A DNA stretch of 64,000 bases from Mesostigma viride. Lineage: Eukaryota > Streptophyta > Mesostigmatophyceae > Mesostigmatales > Mesostigmataceae. Within the stretch, counting starts at the first letter, position 1; each line of letters begins with the position of its first letter. Positions 1 to 10,043 of the stretch are shown here, in pieces. The notes under the pieces were generated by a model that was not told the DNA's origin, searched no databases, and worked only from the letters and a program-made list of their open reading frames with translations. Both the position numbers and the translations under genes were made by a program. The stretch spans positions 2,255,638 through 2,319,637 of the forward strand of contig RPFO01000389.1 in assembly GCA_009746045.1 (NCBI GenBank). The letters run 5' to 3'.

Positions 1-181
1 GGGGATGACCAGCTATCTTGGCAAGCACGAACCGTGGGCGCCCACATTGGACGTGGAAGTGACCACCGTGGTCGTGACTTGGTGCACGGGTTAAAAGGTT
101 GCTCAGGCCTTGCAACTTTGGCTCATCCCGTTGTGCGTGAAAGACCAGGAGCTCACGCTCTGGGCTTTGTTGCTAACTTCC
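1..181. repeat. Fragment related to the long-TIR element
   Basis: This stretch matches 11489-11664 in the same orientation with scattered mismatches and small indels (for example both begin GGGATGACCAGCTATCT). It is therefore a diverged, truncated relative of the long-inverted-repeat element at 11018-13746. The match stops near 181, where an integrase fragment begins. No coding capacity is apparent. Confidence 0.7.
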
Positions 182-388
182 ATGGCTCTCCCTGGGTGTG
201 ACCAACAGCTTGCATGGCAGTTGCTCCTGCTGTGACAGTAGGCACTCAAACTGAATATCAGCCTGCACTGCCTTGTACACCCCAAAGCCTGGTAAGAGAG
301 TCTGCAAGCCCAGCAGCAGGGTGTTCCCCTTCATATCTGGCAGAATCTGGAGCAGCCTGTACCTGCTAAATCTGTCCACTGCCAACAA
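173..388 (-). pseudogene. Integrase catalytic-core fragment of a decayed LTR retrotransposon
   Basis: The minus-strand translation contains AVDRFSRYRLLQ followed about 30 residues later by VQADIQFE. These match the regions around the first and second catalytic aspartates of retroviral-type integrases. The open frame ends after about 70 residues, before any catalytic glutamate. The matching zinc-binding half lies at 3052-3365 on the same strand, on the far side of the LINE insertion, so the two are halves of one integrase. The spacing between the conserved cysteines and first aspartate and the residue pattern resemble the integrase of Copia-2 at 56217-57443. It is non-functional as it stands. 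Assignment as integrase is fairly firm; family assignment is inference. Confidence 0.6.
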
Positions 389-2699
389 TATATATATTAA
401 AAATATAATTACTTACAGCAGAGTGAAATCACTCAAACCAAAACAAACGCCCAGCTAGAAACCTATATACAGAGCCATGTCAAAGCTCTATACTACGATA
501 AGACCAATGGAAACGCCTACTAACGGGAGGAACCTAATAGCCCTGCTGCACCGCAAAATCAGCCCGCGTACGGCGGAGCATGATGTCAGCCATGGCCCGA
601 GTCAGCGCCACCGACAAGCGCTGACGCCAATATGACGTCCAGGTCCGCGCCGACCATGGGGCCCGCTGGCCCTCCAGGTCCAGCCGGTCCTCCCGGAGCC
701 GGCAACACTCCTTGAAGAAGGCGGAGGTCAGGGGCCCCATGGCCCCAAACTCCTCCAGGACAAAGGGCACCACACGATGGTGCCCGACGTCGCCGTAGGC
801 CAGGAGCTTGGCCCGCTCCGCCCGGTCCGCCGTGTAACCTGCCGTGAGGGAGGCCCCAGCCACGTGGCTAAGAGCCAAGGGCCGCGCCACCGAAACGTCA
901 ATAAGCAGATGCCGGCCACCCCCCTCAAAGTCCAGCACCACGATGTCAGGCCGGTGGTTGGGGGAATAGAAGGCAGCGCCATCCGCATCCTCGGACCGGA
1001 TGTTCGCGTGGGGGAAAACCGACCGAATCATGGCGAGCACCACCGTCAGGAGGACAGTGTGCAAATACAAATACCAATTCTGATTCTGTTGGCCCCCCAT
1101 GCAGGCAAGGTAGTGAGTCCCCGTGGGATCCAGCGGCTGCCCACAGCTACCACAAGGCCGCCCGGCCGGAACAAGAGGCTGCGGGGCAAATAGCTGGTGC
1201 CGGAGCGCCACCGAGTAGTGGCTGGGAGCCAAGGCGAATGGGGGGGCCATGGGAAGAGCACGAAGGTACGCCGAGCCCACACTCCGCAAGGAAAGCGAGA
1301 ACAGCCACGCACGTCCCTGGGCGTTGAGGTCCGCGAAAAGAGCAATCCAATCAGCCGTGTGCAGAATACCCGCGTAGGTTTTCTGGTGTTTATCGATGAC
1401 GCGAGCAGGGAATGCGGCGGGAGATTGAACGGAGGCGACCGAGGGAGTGCCGCGAGGGAGGTGGCGCTGTACCGCCTGAGCGGCACGGACGGGAGAACAG
1501 GCCTGCTGGATCTCAGCATAGGCCTCCTGGATGGCGGTGACGAAGGGCAAAGGGCTGCTGGGGTCCAGGAGGTCAGGCGCTGCCGTTGCCAAAAGGGGCA
1601 GGAGCCGGCAGCTTTCCGCCCACGACTGAGCGACGGAGCCCAAAAATGCTGCTGGGGCCAGCCGGGCGGCACGAGTCAGACCGCAGCCACCCATCCGTGC
1701 AGGCAGGGAGGCAATGCGAATAGCATGTGGCGGGAGGTCGGGGCCCGGGACCAGCTGCGCCAAGGCCGACTGGATGCGTTCGTCGTGGCCCTCGGCGGCC
1801 AGCCGGACCTGAGCCGGAAGAGCGCCCCGGAGCCAGTGAACGACGCGAGGGTGAGCGCAAAACCACAGAAGCAGACCCTTGGTCTGCGAATCATGAAGGC
1901 GCGCAATCAAGGGCAGTACCTCAGTGCGTGCCTCGAGGGCGGCCCGCAGAGCATCGATGACAAACGCGGGGTCGCCAACCGGAACGCCGAGGACCTCCAA
2001 CCCCTGGAGGCGCTCGTCCCGGCCCAAGAGCTGGGGCGGAAAGCCGGAGCAATCACCTTGGGGCGAGTACACCGCGCACTTGGCAAGGGTCAACTGGAGG
2101 TTGATGTCGGCCACCGCGGTCTGCAGTGCCAGCAGAGCCGCGGTGGTGTCCGGCACAGGGCCCAGAAGGTAGATATCATCCAAGTAGGCCTGAATAGCGA
2201 CCGCCGGGTGGGCAGCATGGACCGCTTGGAGGCAACCCTGGAGGGGGGCGGCAAAGTACAGGGGTCCCAGGGGGTCCCCTTGCTGGGTGCCCGACCGCGA
2301 CAGCAGGCCGCCGCGAGTGCCGTCCTCCATGATGTGAACCAGTTGGCCGGGCTGGCCGTAGCACACGGCTGTCCAAGCGTACAAGTCCTCGAAGGACTCC
2401 ATGACGGCCGCAAACATGCTGGCGCGGGACAGACTGTTGAACGCGTTGTGGCAGTCGACCTTGACGACAGCGTGGGTGGGGTGGGCCTCGAGGTAGGCCT
2501 GCACCGAATGGATGAGGATATCCGCCCCGCCTGGAGTCGTCACCCCCAGCTGGGCCGCCACCGAGGTCTCACCCGCTGCGAGGGGCGGGCAGAAAAAGGC
2601 ACGGAGCTCGGGCGCCTTTTGGCGGCAGATCACTTTGCCCACGAGCTTGCGGAGCACCTCACCGCAGGCGATCGGGCGCACCTGCCAACAATATATATA
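379..2699 (-). mobile_element. 5'-truncated RLE-type non-LTR retrotransposon (LINE)
   Basis: A minus-strand element whose 3' end is the AT microsatellite near 390-410 and whose 5' end is truncated near 2681. The direct repeat CTGCCAACAATATATATA occurs at 379-396 and 2682-2699 and fits a target-site duplication. The element carries an RT with a downstream CCHC knuckle and a restriction-like endonuclease signature and has no LTRs. It interrupts an integrase gene whose halves lie at 173-388 and 3052-3365. A short opposite-strand copy of its 3' end abuts it at 2701. Confidence 0.75.
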
Positions 2700-2732
2700 A
2701 GCCATGGGGCCCCTGACCTCCGCCTTCTTCAA
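534..2732 (-). CDS. Reverse transcriptase with C-terminal restriction-like endonuclease (partial)
   Basis: LINE-type polyprotein of about 730 residues, truncated at its N-terminus; it would act in target-primed reverse transcription. RT signatures in order are VVKVDCHNAFNSL (motif A aspartate), SGTQQGDPLGPLYF (motif B) and AYLDDIYLLG (YLDD catalytic centre). A knuckle CGSCGQ...GTHYLAC (C-x2-C-x9-H-x3-C) follows, then RPDIVVLDF...LLIDVSVARP, the PD-(D/E)xK-like arrangement of restriction-like endonucleases in R2/NeSL-type LINEs. The first dozen residues of the open frame come from the opposing fragment at 2701 onward, so the apparent start is not the native start. The whole remaining frame is open, which points to a young insertion. 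Confidence 0.8.
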   Translation of the reverse strand: MKKAEVRGPMAYIYCWQVRPIACGEVLRKLVGKVICRQKAPELRAFFCPPLAAGETSVAAQLGVTTPGGADILIHSVQAYLEAHPTHAVVKVDCHNAFNSLSRASMFAAVMESFEDLYAWTAVCYGQPGQLVHIMEDGTRGGLLSRSGTQQGDPLGPLYFAAPLQGCLQAVHAAHPAVAIQAYLDDIYLLGPVPDTTAALLALQTAVADINLQLTLAKCAVYSPQGDCSGFPPQLLGRDERLQGLEVLGVPVGDPAFVIDALRAALEARTEVLPLIARLHDSQTKGLLLWFCAHPRVVHWLRGALPAQVRLAAEGHDERIQSALAQLVPGPDLPPHAIRIASLPARMGGCGLTRAARLAPAAFLGSVAQSWAESCRLLPLLATAAPDLLDPSSPLPFVTAIQEAYAEIQQACSPVRAAQAVQRHLPRGTPSVASVQSPAAFPARVIDKHQKTYAGILHTADWIALFADLNAQGRAWLFSLSLRSVGSAYLRALPMAPPFALAPSHYSVALRHQLFAPQPLVPAGRPCGSCGQPLDPTGTHYLACMGGQQNQNWYLYLHTVLLTVVLAMIRSVFPHANIRSEDADGAAFYSPNHRPDIVVLDFEGGGRHLLIDVSVARPLALSHVAGASLTAGYTADRAERAKLLAYGDVGHHRVVPFVLEEFGAMGPLTSAFFKECCRLREDRLDLEGQRAPWSARTWTSYWRQRLSVALTRAMADIMLRRTRADFAVQQGY

Positions 2733-3047
2733 GGAGTGTTGCCGGCTCCGGGAGGACCGGCTGGACCTGGAGGGCCAGCGGGCCCCATGGTCGGCGCGGA
2801 CCTGGACGTCATATTGGCGTCAGCGCTTGTCGGTGGCGCTGACTCGGGCCATGGCTGACATCATGCTCCGCCGTACGCGCGCTGATTTTGCGGTGCAGCA
2901 GGGCTATTAGGTTCCTCCCGTTAGGCGTTTCCATTGGTCTTATCGTAGTATAGAGCTTTGACATGGCTCTGTATATAGGTTTATAGCTGGGCGTTTGCTT
3001 TGGTTTGAGTGATTTCACTCTGCTGTAAGTAATTCTATTTTTATAAT
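2701..3047 (+). mobile_element. Inverted 3'-end fragment of the same LINE
   Basis: This is a plus-strand copy of the last ~70 codons and 3' UTR of the LINE, the inverted counterpart of roughly 398-743, with a few mismatches. It ends in an AT-rich tail (near 3035-3050) like the main copy, so both outer ends of the composite are LINE 3' ends meeting head to head at 2700. The residual open frame 2704-2910 is only the C-terminus of the endonuclease protein. Confidence 0.75.
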
Positions 3048-3051
3048 ATAT

Positions 3052-3365
3052 AAGCCCCTGATATGCTGGACGTCTACCTGGATGCCCCCCTTCTCCCTGG
3101 CCGCAGGCTCCCTAGCATGGGACCTTGGCTTCCTGGCAGCATTCTCCTAATTACAAGCACATTGCTCTGCTGCAGCCCGGCATGCCTCCCTCAGTGGCTC
3201 ATCTCCAATCTTCCAACCAGACGTCTCAGCCATGGCTGTGTGACCAAAGATATTATGCAGCCTGCGTCCAGCATCCGTGTAGCTCAGTTGCCTAGCCAGA
3301 TTACGCACCTGGGACGACGCCTGGACGGGCCCTGCGTGTGAGGACGCAACATCCACCTTCTGCAT
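3052..3365 (-). pseudogene. Integrase zinc-binding domain fragment
   Basis: The minus-strand translation contains RLHNIFGH about 20 residues before a cysteine cluster ending EQCAC. This resembles the HHCC zinc-binding domain of retroelement integrases and aligns by eye with HFLYGH...CQHC of Copia-2. After the cysteines the frame is interrupted, but GGIQVDVQHIRGL is recognisable up to the LINE boundary. It continues in the 173-388 fragment across the insertion. It is the upstream half of a broken integrase gene and not functional. Confidence 0.5.
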
Positions 3366-4059
3366 CTTGGATCCAGAGGACCCAGCAGACCCTCCCAGCA
3401 GAGCATCTACACTGCAATACGGTTCATAGGAGACGCAAAATGAGTGAGAATGTTACCCGAGCTGTACCGAGGATTCGCACCGTTGATTCAACAATTGTTG
3501 GTTCGTTTTGCGCCATTGGCGAGCATCGACTGGAGCCTGAACCTAGCGGGGGGAATCATGCGGGGGAATCTTGCGGGGGAATCATGCGGGGGAATCTTGC
3601 GGGGAAAAATTCCAAACGTGACTTTAGTCCTACTACATTTTTCTTGGTTACACGGTACTACAGTTTCGTCACTGAAACTTTTCTCTAGTTGCGTTCGTGG
3701 ATCGTACGTTCTGCTGAAATTTTCGTGTTCAGTGCCCAGATCACAATTTGATCCGGGCGCAAAATGATTGGCTGTACGGTACGAACCAAAAACGAAATTT
3801 TAGTATCTAAGTTCCGCAGCGCTTGCTGAATTTGCCCCGGAAGCCCGGGAGCACTTTCCCCGCTGATAAAGGTGTCCGCGGAAGCGTATTGTAGTGTAGG
3901 CTCCCAGAGCCAACTCTGTCTGGGGACCCTCCACCTGTTGACAGTTGAGGGGATTGTTGTGCTGCAGCATGCATGCAATCTTGTGGAATGAGAACATCAG
4001 TACACCCCTGGTGCTGATCAGAGGTGGCACCCTGCCCAGATTTATTTACATGTGAAGCT
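3366..4059. other. Degenerate retroelement-derived sequence
   Basis: Only short open frames occur here. By position it lies between the integrase remnant and, once the LTR element is removed, the gag at 10044-10993. It is probably the decayed spacer of that same minus-strand retroelement. No protease or RT motif is visible. Confidence 0.4.
3546..3606. repeat. Short tandem repeat, 13 bp unit
   Basis: Alternating units of GGGGGAATCATGC and GGGGGAATCTTGC occur about four times in a row. This is a local minisatellite with no evident function. Confidence 0.75.
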
Positions 4060-4665
4060 GTGTCTGTCCGAGGTGAATTTCACCCTGTGTGCCCAACTGC
4101 CTGTTTACATTTGTAGTGTCTGGCCATCATATGTTGTAAACGGATGTATGAGGGTTGCGTCCCTAACAATCGCACCCGCCTGCCGTCTTTCTGGCCGATA
4201 GTTAAATAGGCTTGGTAGGGCCCGCCGTGAGCTTTCCGGCACAACTTATAGCACTGAATATAGTGCAGTATAGCAAAAGTTATGTAGTGCCGAAGTTGTA
4301 ATTCCAGCACAATACTTTGCGTACCTTAGGTGCCGACGGTAGTATCCTCGGCCGAATATTCCGTGTTGGATATTTCGCATGACTGAATCCAGTTCTAGAT
4401 GCATTGTATGCCGTGTTAGTTGCTTGACATCTGGCGTTCTCCTAATCGTCAATTGTATAATCGACAGCTGGCAACTTGTGCAGAATATTCTAGAACGTGC
4501 ACCGCTGCCCCAATGTGCCTTGATAAGGAAGTGACACACCTACGTTGCACTTACCTTGCAGTCCGAGCCCAGTGTGGCTATGGATGCTATGGTCCCCACC
4601 CGGGAACCGCACCATGGCTTTGGCGGTGAAACGGTGGCAGTCCGTAACCTAAATATGCAATGAAT

Positions 4666-6039
4666 CGGGGTTCTTTGAACGGAGTTTCTTCTATACGTGA
4701 ATGCGGGAACAAGAGGCCGCTGGATGAGGGCTTATAGGTCGTAGTGTTTTCTCGTAGCTGTTTGGCTAGAGTTTTTGTGATTAGTAGATGCAGTATAGTG
4801 CATGGTTGAAAAATGAATTAAATAAAATGTGCGTTCCGCGCTTGGGTTGATTATACCCGGGCGGAACGGGGCGTGAGGTGCAGTGCCCCTGAAAAGAACA
4901 ACCTACGCATTATTTAATACTAGCCGTGCAGATTCGGGATATTCTACCCCCGGTCTGTACGGTTAGCGTCTTACTAGCATCACTGAACATAAGGGTTTAA
5001 TGACGTCAGTTAGCTAGGGATAAGGGAGGTTTTGCGACTAAAAGCCGCTCTGGCTGGTTTTGTCGGCCTCTTTCTTTGCTCGTTGTCGTTGCGGCGGCAG
5101 CCGCAGCTATGGGTGCTGCGGAGCAAAATCCCAAAAGCACTGGTTGCACCGGCCACTTGGCCAGTGGTGAGGCTTCCAGTTGTTAACCGGCCAGGCGTAG
5201 TTCCTCGGCCGGTTAACTAAAAGAAAAGAAAATGATTACCTCCGGTCCGCACCTTTTCCCCAGCTTGGGGTCTTTGGTGGGCCGGGTGCCGTGACAGGTG
5301 CTCAACTGTCGCTTGGTCGGCCCAGTGCGCGAGCTGGTGCTCCGTACCTGGGGATGCTTGCACCCCGGGTTGGAGCCGGATGGCTGGCACTGGCGACCCG
5401 TGTCTCGGTCCGCGGCCTGAGGCTTTTTCTTCGGAAATTGCTGCTGGCCAGCAAACTTTGCAATTGCCTTCCGCCGAGGGGGGGGGGTTGGGGCTGGGGA
5501 CGGCGATGGGAAAAGCGCCTAAGCTAGAAATTTTTTCCCCACGCATAGAAACCTCGGGGGGGAATGCGGTCTTGGCTGAACGGACTCTCGTTCAGCCAGG
5601 TGCCTGGGGCTGTGGCCTCGGGCATCCGGGCTGGCGGGGCCTGGGCTAGGTCCACGTTTTTTCTCGAAGCACCCCGGGTCTATGGGGAGACGGCCATAGC
5701 GGTACCGACTCGGGGCCCCGAGAGGGGTCATGATAGGCTGGCCGTGCGCAATCGCAGTGCAAATGCGCTGGGCCTTTTTGGGCCTGGCCATGCATCCACA
5801 GCCGCCGGGCACACGCCTCCCGATGTGGGGGGGCTCCCGTTTTGCGGCAGGGCGGTCACTTGTGACAACGAGCAAGGTGGAGTGCGGCTTCAAGGGAAAG
5901 CCAGGGCGGGGGTGATTGGGCAACGTACTTCATGAAGGGCCTTGAACGGCGTGCCTCCGGGCATGTCAAACGTGTCACATGTATGCTTCCACTTATTGTT
6001 TTAATGAAGATGCTGGTTTTTGTGGGAGCTACGTGGGAC
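4666..6039. mobile_element. ATGAAT-flanked inserted unit A (1,374 bp)
   Basis: The unit starts CGGGGTTCTTTGAACGG and ends GGGAGCTACGTGGGAC, with ATGAAT on both sides (4660-4665 and 6040-6045). The uninterrupted LTR at about 9923-9940 has a single ATGAAT, proving insertion. There are no inverted ends and no LTRs. It has a GC-rich middle (5084-5920) without a convincing protein. The class is unknown; a site-specific recombinase substrate or a 6 bp-duplicating element are both possible. Confidence 0.6.
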
Positions 6040-6045
6040 ATGAAT

Positions 6046-6616
6046 CGGGGTTCTTTGAACGGAGTTTCTTCTATACGTGAATGCGGGAACAAGAGGCCGC
6101 TGGATGAGGGCTTATAGGTCGTAGTGTTTTCTCGTAGCTGTTTGGCTAGAGTTTTTGTGATTAGTAGATGCAGTATAGTGCATGGTTGAAAAATGAATTA
6201 AATAAAATGTGCGTTCCGCGCTTGGGTTGATTATACCCGGGCGGAACGGGGCGTGAGGTGCAGTGCCCCTGAAAAGAACAACCTACGCATTATTTAATAC
6301 TAGCCGTGCAGATTCGGGATATTCTACCCCCGGTCTGTACGGTTAGCGTCTTACTAGCATCACTGAACATAAGGGTTTAATGACGTCAGTTAGCTAGGGA
6401 TAAGGGAGGTTTTGCGACTAAAAGCCGCTCTGGCTGGTTTTGTCGGCCTCTTTCTTTGCTCCCCACCCACCCACCCTTGTCTTGGTTGCCTCTAGGGCAA
6501 CGTACTTCATGAAGGGCCTTGAACGGCGTGCCTCCGGGCATGTCAAACGTGTCACATGTATGCTTCCACTTATTGTTTTAATGAAGATGCTGGTTTTTGT
6601 GGGAGCTACGTGGGAC
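6046..6616. mobile_element. ATGAAT-flanked inserted unit B (571 bp), deletion form of A
   Basis: The first ~418 bp match 4666-5083 and the last ~120 bp match the end of unit A. The ~840 bp middle of A is replaced by a short CCCACCCACCCACC-containing stretch. It is flanked by ATGAAT at 6040-6045 and 6617-6622, so it shares one flank with unit A, giving a head-to-tail array. Confidence 0.65.
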
Positions 6617-6686
6617 ATGAATAAACTGTCTATCAATTGTCTCAATCAGTCTTGACGACCAAGGAATTAAATGAAAATTTCTGACA

Positions 6687-7586
6687 CAAAGCCATTACAG
6701 AATTCACCCTATGGACGTCAATTAGCGAGACCCGCCTGAAAATGGCGAGAGACGTAACGTATTTCATGCATTATTATGGTTCGGAAGTTTGCGGCCGTGA
6801 GTCGCGTAATATTTGCTGGTCAGGCGTCTTGTTGAAGTCCTGCTGGCCAGCGCGTTTCCTGGTACCAGTCGCGGCTGGAGTCGCGGAAGTTTATGTAAAA
6901 CAATTTCCGGCATATTTCACATGTCGTCAGGCGTCGTTGGTTGAAGCCGGAGCCATATAATGAGCTCAGGTTCAAATGATTCCTGCGGCCGGCGATGTCG
7001 CAAGCTAAATTTTTGGTATTTTTTCGGGCAACGCAGCGTGGAGCTGCGAATTTTGTGCCGGAACCTGTCACTGGCCTATGCCAGTATGGGGAGTAATATG
7101 TGGTCGGCTGCATGACCGGACGTTCATCGCGGGATTAATAAGACGTGCATAGTCCTCGCAGATGCCCAATGCGAGAACGAGGGGATCAGACCGAGAGCAG
7201 GCGTTCAGGCCGGGAGCAACTTTTTGCACCGAGTATCGCCGCCATTACCACCTGCACGATCAAAGTGCTACTCCACCAAGACCAAGAACTCTTTGCTGCT
7301 TCATCGAGCCAAGTTCGGCAATGCATCCAAGACGACATCAACTTTTATGCTGCGTTTTTCCAGGAATGGTTTGGCCGTGGCCCTTGCCACGAGCAATGTG
7401 TTTTCTTTCCCGTGCTGATAGCAATGGTAGCACTGTTTTGACGGGCTAGACATGTAAGGGGGGTGTCAGAGTATGTTTATACCTGGCTGCCCTACCTAGC
7501 TTTTAGGCCCTTGCCTGAATTGAGGGGGGAGAGACTGTTTGCCCTACCTGCGTAGTGTCTTCACTTTAGGCATTGTGCAAGGGGGG
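6687..7586 (+). other. Internal region of the non-autonomous LTR element
   Basis: Nine hundred bases between the LTRs with no recognisable gag or pol. No convincing primer-binding site follows the 5' LTR. A second purine-rich block with an LTR-like start (AAGGGGGGTGTCAGAG near 7456) lies about 120 bp before the true LTR edge, perhaps a relic of an earlier LTR start. Confidence 0.6.
7578..7586 (+). promoter_or_regulatory. Polypurine tract of the LTR element
   Basis: CAAGGGGGG lies immediately before the 3' LTR start TGTCAGAGG. This is the expected position of the plus-strand primer in LTR retrotransposons and sets the element's orientation. Confidence 0.7.
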
Positions 7587-9996
7587 TGTCAGAGGTGAAT
7601 TTCACCCTGTGTGCCCAACTGCCTGTTTACATTTGTAGTGTCTGGCCATCATGTTGTAAACGGATGTATTAGGGTTGCGTCCCTAACAATCGCACCCGCC
7701 TGCCGTCTTTCTGGACGATAGTTAACCCGTGTTTTTTTAATTAGAACGCGATATATCGCGTTGTAAGCTTTTTTTAGAACGCGTATAGCACCTAAGGAAA
7801 ATTTTTTTTCATGGTCATGTATATACTTTCCTGAAAGCCCATAAATCAAAGGATTTTTTGAGCTACTCAGACCTACAAAATGCTTATTCATTAGAGAGAT
7901 ACACTGGTTTGAATACAGGGGGGTCTGACCATGACCGCGATTTCTTGACCCTAGGTCACAAGTCATGTGCTTATTCACAAATGGTTCATGAAAAAAATCT
8001 GGCTTCTTGCACGAGCTATGGGCAACATATGCAGGCTCTGTGAAACAAAACTCAGGCCCATTGGGCCACTGGAGCTATTTTTCATTAGCATCACAATTAC
8101 AACGCAGTACAACGCAGTGGGAAACATGAGAGCCCTTGACAACATTACGCAACGACCCGAGCCCCATAAACGGGGCCATAGTGAGCTTGGAGGGTCAAAA
8201 CGTTGAAAATAGGTGTTGTATAAGTTATACTGCATCAAACATGCATCAAACATCATGACTGGATGACCTAATATGACTGAATCAGGCAGCCATAGCCAAA
8301 GCATCATCCACTCTCACAACGTGTTGAGCACATGCCTCGTGGGAATGGAGGTGCTGGGTTTTCATTCCATAACGCGTGCAATACTGAAAGAAAGAGGCAC
8401 GTGTAATGCAAGGCTTGGATAGGTTGAGTGATCCATGAGCTTACATGCAGGCAAAGATGACGCTGGAATGCATGCTAGCAAATGGTGGCAAGATGCTAAC
8501 AACACATGATTATACACCATGATTATGGGCACCCAGCTGATCTTCTTGCACAATCAACGCAGTATAAACCATCAACATCCAATCCTCACGATATATGCAC
8601 GGCTTGACGACGTATACAGCACCTAAATACTGCACAACTGCAACCTGCTATGGCTGACATGCAAGCAACGTCGAGTAGGATGGCGGTCTTAGAGAGGCTG
8701 GGCAGAGGTCGGTAGAAATAAGTGGAAAACTGGCAGAAACTAGGTAGAAACACGATATACTTACGCCTGCAAGCACTATTGAGCCGGTGGCAGAGGCCAT
8801 TTCCAGGAAAATACAGCATACCGTAGCAATAGCCACGGTCACGCCTTACGCTATTTGCAGGCACCATCATGCCCGGAGCTACCCAATAAAAGTCTGCACA
8901 AATCTCGGTTTAGCCGAGAGTCCGGGCGTTCGGAATGAATAAACATGTGTTAAGAAGTCGAAACACCATGGAAATACCAAGCATGGTGCCGCAGCAGACC
9001 CGAGTCTTGACGTAATAATATGTATGCCGGTTTCCAGGGTTTCCGCATGAAAGTTGGGTGAGAAACTGGAAAAAACTACGTTTCCTTTGCCCCAGTACCT
9101 CAACAAACTCGTAGAAACCTAATTATCAACCTTTGAACGCATCATCATGGTCGTGCTACCCAACAGCCACTGAAATTCGCGCGAAAACTGGCGAGATCTA
9201 CCTGCCGCCATCGCCGTCGTCTTCACCTTCGTCCCGCGAAAATGCCTGATTTCAGTGGTACATATTTGTTTGCAGCTGTCACAAAAAAAATACCAAAAAT
9301 ACCAGGATTTTTTCTTGAATTCTATGAGATGTTTCTGACCTATCTTGAAAGTTTCAGACCAAAAATCGCATGTTTAATAGGTTTGCCACGTGTCAGATTA
9401 CAACGCAATACATCGCGTTCTAACCCTACAACGCGATGTATCGCGTTGTAAAAAAACACGGGTTAAATAGGCAGTTGGTAGGGCCCGCCGTGAGCTTTCC
9501 GGCACAACTTATAGCACTGAATATAGTGCAGTATAGCAAAAGTTATGTAGTGCCAAAGTTGTAATTCCGGCACAATACTTTGCGTACCTTAGGTGCCGAC
9601 GGTACTATCCTCGGCCGAATATTCCGTGTTGGATATTTCGCATGACTGAATCCAGCTCTAGATGCATTGTATGCCGTGTTAGTTGCTTGACATCTGGCGT
9701 TCTCCTAATCGTCAATTGTATAATCGACAGCTGGCAACTTGTGCAGAATATTCTAGAACGTGCACCGCTGCCCCAATGTGCCTTGATAAGGAAGTGACAC
9801 ACCTACGTTGCACTTACCTTGCAGTCCGAGCCCAGTGTGGCTACATATGGATGCTATGGTCCCCACCCGGGAACCGCACCATGGCTTTGGCGGTGAAACG
9901 GTGGCAGTCCGTAACCTAAATATGCAATGAATAAACTGTCTATCAATTGTCTCAATCAGTCTTGACGACCAAGGAATTAAATGAAATTTTCTGACA
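7587..9996 (+). repeat. 3' LTR (interrupted by TTAA element)
   Basis: Composed of 7587-7725 and 9467-9996 and split at TTAA by the 1.7 kb element. It matches the 5' LTR across its length and supplies the empty ATGAAT site that demonstrates the other insertion. Confidence 0.85.
7726..9462. mobile_element. Non-autonomous TTAA (piggyBac-like) DNA transposon
   Basis: The 1,737 bp element is flanked by TTAA at 7722-7725 and 9463-9466. Its ends are the 14 bp inverted repeat CCCGTGTTTTTTTA. Subterminal palindromic blocks of the type ACGCGATATATCGCG occur near both ends, repeated at the right end. The related LTR at 4202-4205 has one TTAA and no insert. TTAA duplication with CCC...GGG ends is characteristic of the piggyBac superfamily. 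No transposase frame is present, so it would need to be mobilised in trans. Confidence 0.85.
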
Positions 9997-10043
9997 GTGT
10001 CCCCACAGGGTGTCTCACTATGTACACGGGACTGCTTCACTAG

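Larger units (their letters stand above)
4065..6686 (+). repeat. 5' LTR (interrupted)
   Basis: The LTR consists of 4065-4665 plus 6623-6686. It is split by a tandem pair of inserted units and is a close copy of the LTR at 7587-9996 with scattered single-base differences and a few small indels. It contains the intact counterpart (TTAA at 4202-4205) of the site occupied by the TTAA element in the other LTR. Confidence 0.85.
4060..10001 (+). mobile_element. Non-autonomous LTR retrotransposon with nested insertions
   Basis: Two long direct repeats beginning TGTC(C/A)GAGGTGAATTTC and ending TTCTGACA lie at 4065-6686 and 7587-9996. They are flanked by the 5 bp duplication GTGTC (4060-4064 and 9997-10001). 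The short inverted ends TGTCAGA/TCTGACA are typical of LTRs. A purine tract AAGGGGGG directly precedes the right LTR, giving plus orientation. Without nested insertions the LTRs are about 665 and 669 bp. The internal region is 900 bp without gag or pol, so replication would need another element's proteins (LARD/TRIM-like). Confidence 0.85.

Noticed and set aside
1197-2858. 553-residue plus-strand ORF
   Set aside because: Antisense shadow of the LINE RT ORF in GC-rich sequence; low-complexity translation, no motif.
4665-6621. Helitron (insertion starts TC next to A/T)
   Set aside because: No CTRR 3' end and a 6 bp flanking repeat; Helitrons do not duplicate the target.
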